DNA from: Lepagella muris
GTDB taxonomy: Bacteria > Bacteroidota > Bacteroidia > Bacteroidales > Muribaculaceae
DNA: 64,000 nucleotides
Assembly: GCF_004793975.1 (NCBI RefSeq)
Contig: NZ_SRYB01000005.1
Location: 124,001-188,000 of the forward strand
Direction: 5' to 3'
A program made the position numbers and the translations under genes. The notes below the pieces were generated by a model. That model did no database searches and was not told the DNA's origin. It worked only from the letters and a program-made list of their open reading frames with translations. Position 1 is the stretch's first letter. Every line of letters starts with the position of its first letter. Shown one piece after another: positions 1 through 11,100 of this stretch.

Positions 1-2025
1 GCCCCGATATTGATGATACCTAATTCCGCGGCTCCTCCGGTAAGATACAAGACATCTACGGACAATGGGATAATCAAGATGGAGGTGGAGATGCTTGCAA
101 GGAAGTGCCGGCTGATGTACAGGATGGAGGGATTGTCGGATATGTGTCTGTGGCGGGATGTGGTGAAGTCGGTCGATTTCTTTGTCAGCCCGCCGATATA
201 TACATACGACCAGTCGGGTTCGGTGTCTGTGTCTCACCGTCAGGATCGGGAGATGTTCTCTCATTCGGGGGCTGAGTCTCCGATGGGATCAGGGGTGGCT
301 GATATGGGGGGATCGCACCGGCATCCGGTGACTCCGGTGGAGAGTGACGTGTATTATGAGTTTGCGGATGGCAATGTTGAGTCGGGGCTTACGTTCGACG
401 GGTCGTATCTCGAGATAGAGCCGTTCACGCGCCAGCATATAGAGGATGCAGTCACGTCGGCTGCGGCGTTTCATCTGATCGCGTCGGTGAGCCTTGACCT
501 TGATTCGGCGGACGCGACGGCGGGGATGCCGGGCTTTGTGCCGTTGCCGATAGAGGATGCGTCGCTGCGTAACATCGCGGTGCGTCCGGCGCTTGGGGAT
601 GACTGGCGGTCGCACGACAGGGTTGTGTTCCGGCATCCGTTTGCGTATAACTCGCGTCTGGTGCTTTCGGGGGTGGGTTCACGGCTGTTCGGGGGGTTCG
701 CGCTGCGGAGCATGTCGCAATATAGTGTATCGGCTGATAATGCGGATGCGGAGGTTGACGTGTGGGTCAAGGTGGTGCGCAATGCGCGTCCGTATTGGGT
801 GGTGAGGCGTAGGGACAGGCTGATGTGCGGCAGATTGCCACGTCTGCTATATTATCCGGATGCGAATGCCGTGGAGATGCGCGTTGTGGCGACTGACGGG
901 AGCGGGGGCTGGGCTTTGCCGCTGAAGCGTCATGATTTTCTGAACGGGGCGTATTGGTTTGACGGTCTGGGTAGGGAACGGACCGGAAAGCAGGCTGGTG
1001 TGAAGGCACCGGAGAGGGATGATACGGATGCTCTGGCGGATGAGCCTAACAGGATCTTTGTGTCGGAGGTAAGCAATCCTTATTTTCTCCCATTGGAGGG
1101 GAGGGTGACTGTGGGTAGCGGGAGCGTGATGGCGACTTCTGCGGCTGTGATGGCGTTGAGTCAGGGTCAGTTCGGTTCGTTTCCGCTGTATGCCTTCTCG
1201 ACTGACGGGGTTTGGGCGTTGACGGTTTCGGGGACGGGTACGTTCTCGGCGGTGCAGCCGGTGTGCCGGGATGTGCTGCTGTCGTGTGATTCGGTGGCGC
1301 AGATAGACAGGTCGGTTGTGTTTGCGTCGGGTCGGGGTCTGATGCTGCTGTCGGGGTCGAGTGTCGAGGAGCTATCGGTGCAGATACATACCGATATGCC
1401 GTTTGATATATCGCGTCTGCGCGGTGGCGGCACGTTGCTCTCTATGGTGGGACATAACGTGCAGGACTCGATGATGGTGCCGTTTAGGGATTATCTTTCC
1501 GGTAGCCGTATTGCCTACGATTATCGGCGACAACGGATTGTGGTGTATAATCCGGATATGGCATATTGTTACGTCTATTGCATGGGATCCAAACAGTGGG
1601 GGATGTCGTGGTCGCGAATTTTTTCCTCGCTCAACTCATATCCCGACTCGTTGGTGCTGGTTAGGGATCATGATGGGGAATCTTACGTAATATCTGACCT
1701 GTCGGATGATGATGGGGATGAGTCGTGGGGGATGCTTATCACGCGGCCTATAGGTTTCGGGGATCCGGATATGCTGAAGACGGTTTCGCGTGTTATGGTG
1801 CGCGGGGTTATGCGTGAGACGACGGTCAAGGTTGCGTTGTATGGGACGCGTGATTTCAGGGATTGGCATCTGGTGGCGTCGTCGGGTACGGCGCATGTGG
1901 GGAATTTCCGGGGGACACCGTGGAAGTGTTTCCGGCTGGTTGTGCTGGGTCAGTTGCGGAGGGATGAGTCGCTGACGGGGGCGTCGTTTGAGATGACGCC
2001 GCGGTTTGTGAACCGTCTGCGCTGA
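1..2025 (+). CDS. Podovirus-type tail nozzle/stabilisation protein (P22 gp10 / T7 gp12-like), 5' end cut by window
   Basis: The frame is open to the left edge, so the true start probably lies upstream; in-frame TTG and ATG codons at 10-15 are unconvincing starts. About 674 residues are visible. Residues near 390-470 carry the beta-propeller-like signature of podoviral nozzle proteins, with FSTDGVWALTVSGTG followed by ASGRGLMLLSGSSVEEL. In P22 gp10 and T7 gp12 this region forms the tube that closes the head-tail channel. The gene ends in TGA and converges on the giant ejection protein, with a strong shared terminator between them. Its plus-strand orientation differs from most of the virion genes, as with the terminase. 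The family call is by remembered motif pattern, not alignment; a different tail tube or hub protein is the main alternative. Confidence 0.6.
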   Translation, partial: APILMIPNSAAPPVRYKTSTDNGIIKMEVEMLARKCRLMYRMEGLSDMCLWRDVVKSVDFFVSPPIYTYDQSGSVSVSHRQDREMFSHSGAESPMGSGVADMGGSHRHPVTPVESDVYYEFADGNVESGLTFDGSYLEIEPFTRQHIEDAVTSAAAFHLIASVSLDLDSADATAGMPGFVPLPIEDASLRNIAVRPALGDDWRSHDRVVFRHPFAYNSRLVLSGVGSRLFGGFALRSMSQYSVSADNADAEVDVWVKVVRNARPYWVVRRRDRLMCGRLPRLLYYPDANAVEMRVVATDGSGGWALPLKRHDFLNGAYWFDGLGRERTGKQAGVKAPERDDTDALADEPNRIFVSEVSNPYFLPLEGRVTVGSGSVMATSAAVMALSQGQFGSFPLYAFSTDGVWALTVSGTGTFSAVQPVCRDVLLSCDSVAQIDRSVVFASGRGLMLLSGSSVEELSVQIHTDMPFDISRLRGGGTLLSMVGHNVQDSMMVPFRDYLSGSRIAYDYRRQRIVVYNPDMAYCYVYCMGSKQWGMSWSRIFSSLNSYPDSLVLVRDHDGESYVISDLSDDDGDESWGMLITRPIGFGDPDMLKTVSRVMVRGVMRETTVKVALYGTRDFRDWHLVASSGTAHVGNFRGTPWKCFRLVVLGQLRRDESLTGASFEMTPRFVNRLR

Positions 2026-2035
2026 CACGTGTATC

Positions 2036-2088
2036 CCCTATCACTATATATTTTCCCTATTCCTATATATATAATCCCTATTCCTATA
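2036..2088. repeat. Three imperfect direct repeats, consensus CCCTATTCCTATA
   Basis: Copies lie at 2036-2048 (CCCTATCACTATA), 2055-2067 and 2076-2088 (both CCCTATTCCTATA), spaced 19 and 21 bp apart, i.e. about two helix turns. They sit in the AT-rich space between two convergent genes, just before a long terminator hairpin. The spacing would suit a protein binding one face of DNA, but nothing else supports a function. Confidence 0.5.
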
Positions 2089-2140
2089 CATATATAATAA
2101 GGAGAGCCGTCAGTGGTGGCGACTCTCCTTATTATATATG
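2089..2140. terminator. Bidirectional terminator hairpin between convergent genes
   Basis: A perfect 18-bp inverted repeat, CATATATAATAAGGAGAG and its complement, encloses a 16-nt loop. The hairpin lies between the 3' ends of the nozzle gene (+) and the giant polyvalent gene (-), where both transcripts must end. Confidence 0.85.
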
Positions 2141-2148
2141 GGGGCAGG

Positions 2149-5100
2149 CTACATGGGAGTGTTCAGGAAGCGTTGCGGGTCGCGCATTGCGTTTACGCAT
2201 TGGCGCATGACGGAGTAGTATTCGGCTTCGAGGTCTTTCAGGGCTTCCTTGTCGGTCTCTTCCTTCATTGCGTCGGAGAGGGCATCGATGTCGGGGGCGA
2301 ACTCTCCGAATATCTCGTAGCGGAGGTATTGGTCGGAGTTGTAGAGGAAGTCGGCGCGTTCGGCGTATCCCATTATTCCGTCGTCGGCTGCGTTCTCGTA
2401 TTTACGGAGCAGGCGTTCGGTCTCGCGGGTCTCGTTGAGGTAGTTGAAGTATTCGTTGCGGAGCTTGCGGAAGGCGGTGCGCTCGTCGCCGGCCTTGACG
2501 ACACGGTTTGCGAGAGGTGTGTTGGACCATTCGAAGGGACGGTCTCCGAGGTCGGACTCGACGGACTTCCATAGTTTTTCGGGGAAGGAGAATGCCCCAC
2601 CCAGATATCCTTTCAGTAGATATTCTACTTTCTGTGGGTTGATCTCTATTGCACCTCGTCGGAATTCATCTCCACCGGATGCCTCGCTGATCCATCTGGA
2701 AGCCTGCATTAGATTTCTGTCGGCGCTTTTGAAGACTCTCCGGTATTCGGGATCGTTTCGGTTGAAGTAGTTCTGTCGGGCGATTGGTAGTCCGGACCAG
2801 CTTCTGCCGCCATTGTCGGCGTCGATGAAATATGCCTCAGCTATTGGCTTGACGGCAGAAGGGACAAATGGGGAGATTCCTCCCCCACCCTCAAGCACAT
2901 CAATGGGGAGGATCTGGGAGACCTGGGCTGCGATCTGCCAAGCGAGTTCAGAGTCGGAGTATCTCTCCTTTCCGGAGATGGCACCGGTGGCAAGTTCGCC
3001 GAGTCCGTATATTGCCCTGAATTCAATCGGGAGAGGTATCGCCACCCATTTGTCGCCGTCATTTATGCAGATGTTGCTTCGGCGGACGTATTCGGGGAGG
3101 TTGTAATATGCATTCTCGTCGTCGTCGTCACCGCCAGTCATACACTGCGCCAGAAGGGGGATGACAGCGCCCAGTATGAACATCGCGCTTGCGGCGACGG
3201 CAGCCTTTGCGGGATGGCGTGCGGAGTATCGCCCGAAGTTTGTCATTCCCTGAACCCCGGCGTTCCAGAATACGAAGAGGCTTCTTCCGGCACCGCTCAT
3301 CAGAGCGCCGGCATTTCCCATGGCGGTCTGATTCCGCTTTCCGTAGAATTTTCCGCCGGAGCCTTTCTTGTTGAAGTTGACGGATACTTCCTTTGCATCC
3401 CAGATTGAGCGGTCGATGCTCCGCCCCATCTGTCGGGATGTGAGGAATGCCGCGAATCGTGCGGAGTTCTCCACGGAGCGGTTGAGGATGTCGATCTGCT
3501 GTCCGATGGCTGCCCAAGCCTGGCGAGGTATGGATCCCTGTCTCCTTAGCTCCTCGATGATTGTCTTCTTGTGGCGTTCAATATCCTTTATGGATGTGAA
3601 TCCGGTCTCGCCTCCGTTGATCATGAAGTCGTAGAACATCGCCTGGAACTTGTCGGACCGGTCGAGGGTGCCGTTTTCCCATCTGTCAAACAGATACCAC
3701 ATGTTGGCGGGATTAAAGTCGAGGATATTCTTGAGGAACCGGAGAGCGTAGCTGGGGGGTTCCTTGACCCAAGACATAGCGTTTGAGTATAGGAAGTCGC
3801 GGATGTAGTTGCTGACGACGAAGTCTGGATTTCGGGTTGTGTATAATGCTGACAGCTCGCGGTTGAGCCTGACACCGATTTCGGATAGGCGGGCGATTCC
3901 CTCGTTGGAGACATCGGGGTTGGTGAGTCCGTTTAGAGCTTGTGCGGCGCGTGGGCTGCCGTTGATGGTGAGGACTTTTGTCACACCGTCGCGACGGACG
4001 AGCACTTGGTGTTGCCGGAGGTTTTCTTTCCTTACCTTGTATGGGATTGCGCGTGCTTCCTTGCCGTGCCTATAACTGTCGGGGTTAGCCTTCTGCAATG
4101 CCCTCATCTTCTCATTGAATTTGCTGACGGCCTCGGACACCTGTTGTGGTGTCATGTCTTCATCGATGTCGGCAAATACGGGCTGCCACTCACCACTGAC
4201 GGCATCCTTTTGGAGCCAGAGATCGTTGTGAGCTACGAGGTCGGACGGGTTGTTGAGGACGAAGTTTAGAAACCGCTGCTTCATGATGTTGCGGTTTCCC
4301 TGACGTATGGCATCGTCTGCCATCTGAGCTATGTATGCGATTGGGTCGTCAGCCTTTGAGCGGCGTCCCTCGGCGTGGCGGAACACGTTGCCATGGAGGG
4401 GACCATCGGCATCGGTCACATAGTCGTAGACCTCGTCGCTTGTCTTTGCGTCCCATCCTCGGAGGGGGATGTAGTAGCGGAACATGGCGAGGGTGGAGTT
4501 GAATGTCTCCTCGCTCAGGATTCCGGAGATGTATAGCTTGCGGAGGGTTGCGCCGGTGGCAGCCTGTGTGGCGTCCCAGAGGGGGGATGTGTCGTGGGCG
4601 GCTTCGTAGCGGTCGACCATTTCCTGTGCCTTTGCTTCGGCATGGACGTTGGCAGGGATGCCGGTGAGGGCTGTGAGACCGGAGTAGTCGCGCTTGCGGT
4701 TTGCCTGATATTTCTTGTCGAGAGCCTCGTCGAAGAGCTGCTGCGCATCGGCGAGATCCTTCTGAAGGGCTGCGTCGGCGGGGTCGGCGGCGAGTGCCTT
4801 TGTGGCCTCCCTGAGGTCGTTTTCTTCGTTGGATCCGATCATAGCCTGCTCGGCATCGCGACGGGCAAGGACCTCGTTGCGCTCGAGACCGTGTTTCGCC
4901 ATCATGTAGTCGGAGAGCGCACGGCGCTGCACGGCATCGCTGCCACAGAGCTTTCCGACCTCCTGGAGTAGCGGGGTCATGTATTGACGGAAATATTCAT
5001 GCTGCTCGGCGTTGTTCTGGGAGGACATACGGTTTTCGGCGAGGTATGGGTTCTCGAATCCGGGAATGTCCTCAATGTAGGTTTTTCCTCCCTTTATTGC

Positions 5101-8100
5101 CTGCATTAGTTTCTTGAGAGACAGCATCGAGTCTTGCATTGCTTCCTGGAATTGGAATGATCCTTTTCGCATCATGCTGTCGTAGACGTCGGCTGCGAGT
5201 GCATGGTCGCGAGGAGAGAAGCCGGGGTCGCGGAAGCGGAGGTGGGAATGGGGATTCGCTTCTTTATGGGGGGAGAATTGCCCGACTCCAAGTCGGCTTT
5301 CCATTGCGATGCGCTCAGCCTGACCGAGGTAGGATCGGTAGGCACCGGGGTCTTGGAGATTCTTGTAGGAGATCCAGAGGATGTAGCGTAGCTCGTTGTC
5401 GGATATCGGGGCAATTGAGTCTAAACCGCAAGCACGCAGGAAACGGGAGAATAGGGTCTTGATCTTTCGCCACCAAGCTGCGGGAGTGTTTCGGAAGTCG
5501 GTTTCTTCGGCGAGGGAAGCGAGGTATTCCTCGGTGGCCTCGCGACGGTCCCATCCGTTGCGGGCAGCGAGGGAGTCGATTTTCTCCTTGACGATTCGGG
5601 AAGCGTTGAGATAGACGTGGTCGAGGAATTGGTCGAACCGGTCGTTGAAGAGGTCTCGCAGGCCTTTGTGGGCGACAGCCTCGTGGAGGATAGTGCGTGT
5701 GATGTCGGCGGTGTCGGCATGGTTGCCGAGAATGATTGTGATTTTTCCATTGGAGATGTCGAACCAGCCTTTTGCCCGGGCAAGTTTAGGGGGTAGGCTT
5801 TGCGGGGATTCGATAATCCCGATTTGGATTCCGAGACGGTCGGCAACGCCGGTTGCATGGTTTCGCATGTGGGAGCGGCGGTCGTCGCGGGATTTTGGGG
5901 ATTGGTCATCTTGACTCTCCTGCAAATTTTTTTTGCCCTTATCGTAGGATTTTTCGACTCCATTTATTAATTTTGCAGCGGGAAAAGTACCCTCCTTTGA
6001 GGATGTGGGCGATTCCAATTCATTAGACGTGCTTGGCGATTCTTCGTTGAGCACGTCTATTTTTGACACATCTCCGGGACGGGAGTGCAATCTTGAAGGG
6101 TAGGATGAGTTCAGCTGACTCTCCTGCAAAATTTTTTCGCCGGATTTGTTGTGAATCTCAGCGCCTTTTAGTAAATTTGCAACTCGCACGGTGGAGTTCA
6201 TGTATACGCCTGCGATACCATTCGGAGTGCTTGGCGCGTTGTCGTCGAGCACTTCGATTTTTGTAACCTCGTATGTATGAAGTCCGTTCCTTTCTTGTGA
6301 TACATCCTCTTTTAGAGTCGTAATGACACGATGTATTGTGCCATCCAGACTCACCGCACCGGCGAAACGATGCATAAGGGCATCGGTATTATATCCGTTA
6401 TCCTCGCTTCTTGATCCATTTTTCTTGCGGACATCCGGATGCTCCATAATCTCGATGCTTTCAGCAATCACGGCGTCCAGTTTATCCATCACTGCTGTAT
6501 GAACGCCTGGATTCTCGCTTTTGCCAGAATGATTTGCGGCGTATGTCAATGAGCGTTTTGAGATTGTGTAGTCAAACTTTTGGTCATGATTATCATAGTG
6601 CAAGGTTTTGCCAGCATAACGTCCAACAGCCGCTTCCACGGCCTGGGAAAGCGGTTTATCTCCGTTGTATCCATGTTTGGGAACCTCGACCACCTTGACG
6701 ACAGCCTCATTCAGGCCGGGCATTACAGTGCCGCGATTCCCGACAGCTATGCGCTGCCTCTGTTGGAATGTGAGGGGATCGTCGCCGAGACGGGTGCGTA
6801 TGTCTGACGAGGGGGTGCGGGTCATCTCCTCGACGGTTTTACCGGCAAGACGTGCTGCGAGGGCAGCCATTTCGGCATATACTGCCTGGGCTTCGGGACC
6901 GCGCCATTCTTCGGCAGCGTATCCGGAGAATCGGTTGAAGCAGTCCTGAAGATAGCCCGGGAGGTTTTCCGGGGTGCGTAGCGCCCAATTGATGCTTGCG
7001 GAATTGAGGTATCTTCCGATCACGCGTATGCCGTCATTGTCAAGCTCGACTTCAGTGACTTTTTTCATGGAGCGGAGTTCGCGGGCGACAGGGGCGGCTT
7101 TCTTTCTGAGGCGTGCGTTGTGGTCGATGGTTCGCGCTGGCATGGAGACATCCCGGAGGTCGGCAAAGAAGTCCTCGATCTTGGCGTATTCGCGGTTGAG
7201 GTTGTATCTGCGGGCACGGGCGGCAGCTGCGGATGCGAGCTTTGGATTTGAAATCTTATCAATGACGAGAACACGACATGAGACGGCGGTGCCGGCCTGC
7301 TGGAACGTTACACGTGGGAGCTGCACCTCACCGGAGATCACGGCGGCTTTTTCAGAAAAGAACCATTTATCGAATTTTGCATCGGCGGATCCGCGTGGTA
7401 TGAGAGCGACAACACGTCCGCCTTCCTCAAGATGCGAGAATGCCTTTGCGAGGTGATCGACGGCGAGACGTCCGGCAGTGCCGAACGGAGGGTTCATGAG
7501 AATAACGTCGTGCTTGTTGATGACGTTGTAGTTCTCGAAAGTCTTATTCTCGAACTTTCTTCCGACACCGCCGCACTTAACCTGAAGACGACCGAAGAGG
7601 CTCATTGATGGCTCTATTGCCGTGAGAGGGTTGTGCCGGGGGACGTATCGGGCAATGGCTCCGTGACCGGCTGAGGGTTCGAGGACGGATTCGCCCTCGG
7701 AAATCTCGCCCCACTGAGCCATCTTGAATCCGAGTGGTTCGGGAGTGGGATAATAGTCGGCTCCCTCGCGGTTGTCGCGACCGCCATTCAGCTTCCGGTT
7801 GCCGTAGAAGTCGAGGACGGCACGGTCAAATGGGTCAATCTCGACTGTCTCGCCAGCGTCATACTCCTTTCCCCCGATGCCCTGATCATCGAGGGACACG
7901 TCACCGCTGTGCTCATCTACCCCACGGGCGAAGCTATCGCGGAGGTTGCGTGCCTTGGATCCGAGGGCAAGGTTCTCGGTCGTGCCTACCTGTGCATTGA
8001 ATTTCTGACCGAAGAGCAACATTTCGGAGTCGAGTCCGAGAAGGGGGTATTCAAAAATGGCGTTGCTGCGGTTTCCGATACGATATATGCGTCCTTCGGT

Positions 8101-11100
8101 CTGCAACGCGGTGATAGGACTCTGCGGAAGAGCGAGGGAGATCATTACGCGCGGATGATTTCCTGTGGTGTCATGTAGTGAGATTCCTTCTTTTCCGGAT
8201 GCCTCCTGAATGACGATGATGTTCTTCCCAGATTTGTCGTCGTTGAACAGACGGACCGCCTCGTTCTTCTGCTTGGCACTTTCCTTTCCGGAGAAGAAAA
8301 GTATGTTGTCGATGCCGAATATATCGGCAAGCTGCTGGCGTGGCATACGGAGGTCGATTGTCTTCTCCCATTCGAGGAGCGGGGCGTATTTCGTTCTCAT
8401 TCCGGCAATCTCAGCAAGCCGTTTCTCGCGTTTATTGAGATCGTATTCGCCCATTGCCAAGTTTACCGCAGCGTCGAAGATGCGGCGGAATGGAGGGCGT
8501 AGCGGCTCGCTGGTCTCGACACGGCGATGGAAGACGACAATCTTTCTACCGCGTTCCAGATGCTCGCGGATTCGGGGAGCAATCCGGTTGACCTTCATAC
8601 TCTCGAAAAGTGCGCTGGAATATACGTAGTCGCCAAGGACTCTCCAAGTAGCCTCGCTCATGGACCCGGAGGCGCGGAATTCCTCGACTGCCTGGTTAAA
8701 GAGTGGAGCATATTTTCCGGTGACGGTCGGGAAGTCGCGCGAATAATCGAATTCGCTGTCGATGATTCTTCCGGACATGGTCTGAAGAGTGTTCTGCAAA
8801 TAGTCGGAGAATTCGATTTCCTGCTGTGCGATAGCCTGCGGGTTGGATGATGAGGATTCGAGACGGTTGTATCTCCATTTATATGCAGCGCCGAAATGAT
8901 CGAGATAGAATCTGCTTCTCGGATTGAGAGCGGAGGAATTATCTTCCTTTGGATATGAGAATATGTAGCCTTCGGCGTATGAAAGGTTCTCGCGGGTGTT
9001 GAATGGAGTAGCCGAAAGGAAAACGACCTTTGTCTTTGCCACTGCTTCCTTTGCCTTCTGCTGCAGGAGAGGCTTGACTTCGTTGTCAAATTTGCGGGAA
9101 AGTCGGAACACTTCATCCCTAATCGCGGCGAGTTTCGGGTAATCGGCAATATGTCGGGCATCCCAGTCCTCATGGATTTGGGGAGGAATCAGACCGTTTC
9201 TGACAAGATCATACGTTCGGTTGATGCCTGACTTCTCGGCAGCTGTGACCATCAGTTTGTCGTATTCCCGTTTGAACTCCTCGTTCTTCCTTGCGAGTTG
9301 CTGCCAGGTCGGGTCAATATCCCGAAGACGGGAGAAGGCGTGGTTCTGGTCCTTATTCGAGATCTTGTAGTGCCGGAAGAGTCCGGACGTGTCGGCACCT
9401 TTCTTATTTTCAAGGATTCGGTGGGACTCATCGTAGACAACAAGGTCAAACTCTGCATTCAGGAGAGCCTGATTCTGCCGGAAGTTAGCGAAGGTGGTTA
9501 TGACGGGACCTTCTCCGGCTTCCTGCGTGGCATTTGTGGCCCTGGCTTTTGCCCAGTCGTCGAGGGATCGGAGGGGTATCTGCAAGTTGGCAGCATCCTT
9601 AATCCAGTCGGAGACCTTGGTCTGGCTTGGTGTGAGTATAAGGATGCGTGTCTTGCCCTGCTTCATGAACCGCTTGACGATTCCGAGTCCTGTATATGTC
9701 TTTCCAGTGCCGGTGCCGTTGGTGAACATGTATCCCTTTCCGTGGGCATGGTCGTGGTCGTCGTGACTCTTGTCGAAGAACTGCGTCTCGGCTCTTGCGA
9801 CGTCTTCCTGCTGCTGAGGGAGGAGGAACGGGAGGGTCTGACGTATGTTGTCGATACTGCCGATCTCGACAGGGATGTCCTCAGCCTGTGCCTGTGCCTT
9901 TCTTTTCTCCCCGATGGTCATTGCCACCTTTTGGCGTAGGGATTCATGGCCCAATATTGAGGCCCATTCACGGACAGAGTGAGTGGCGCCATCGACGGTG
10001 AAAGAGCAATTCCACATCTCGTCTATCCATTCGTCGAGCTCGCTGCCTGTAATCCCGACGGCAGCCATGGGCTCCTGAATGTTGCGGCGCATCTCCGCGC
10101 TCCATTTTGAGAATGAGGTGAGTCCCTTACGTATAAGTGCATATCCGACCTTTGCCCCGGCGACGATTAGCCTGGGGAGCATCTCTATCTGGCGAGGATT
10201 CAGGAGGGCGATGTTTATGGATAGGGAGTCGCGGGCGGCATTGCCGAAGTCTCGTAGCAGGCTTTTAAATTCGTCGAGCGCACGGGTCAGATCGTCATGA
10301 GCTGTGCCATTGTCAATGGGTCGGGCCGGAGTGTGGCCTGCTCCATCTCGGAGAGAAGGATTGCCGCCTGTTTTTCCTCGTTTTGGTCTGCCATTGCTTC
10401 CCTTGCCCCGAGTCTGGCTCCCTCGTGAGGGTCTGTCACCTTTGGGAGGTATGGGATCCACTGGGGGTTTTCTTTCAGGAATCGGGCTATCGCCTTTCTC
10501 TCGAGGGTCAACAGTATTGACTCGCGGATTATCCGGTCTGTCAGTTGACTGCCGGGGAATCTGAGTGCTGCTGTCTGTTGTATCCAATTGGATAGGATTT
10601 CCTCCATCTGCTGCTCTTTCTCCCAGTCGGTGGCTCTCTCCAGGATTGGGAATATCCAGCTGTTGGCTTGTGGAGTCTTGAGGAGCGGGATGATTTCGAT
10701 TGGTATTCCTAACATTTTCGTATGCGTTTAGATAAGATATTTGAGCGATTGCGTCACGGTCGCCGTTTAAGAAACGGATGGCGTTAGCCTTTATGACGTC
10801 GTCGACGTTGGAGGCGTCGATTTCTTGGGTGGATAGTGGTGCTTTTTCGGCATGAGCGATGCGTTCGGCTCCGTTCATGAGGGACCATGGTTTGGTTTCG
10901 GGGAGGGGGATGCCCTCGGGGCTGGGTTCGGTCGCGGGATTCAAGCCGGAGGAGGCATCTTCCGGAGATGGAATCTCCGGGACTTGGACGCCTTGGGCGC
11001 GAGACTGAGGCGGAGCGGCGACGGAGCCTTCGGCGCGAGACTGGCGGAGCGGGGAGAGGGATGGAGTTGAAGCTATGGATGCTGTCGGAGAAGTGATTGG

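Noticed and set aside
2113..2574. Open frame of 153 codons on the plus strand
   Set aside because: Antisense to the C-terminal coding part of the giant gene, with low-complexity Val/Glu/Gly composition caused by the GC-skewed opposite strand.
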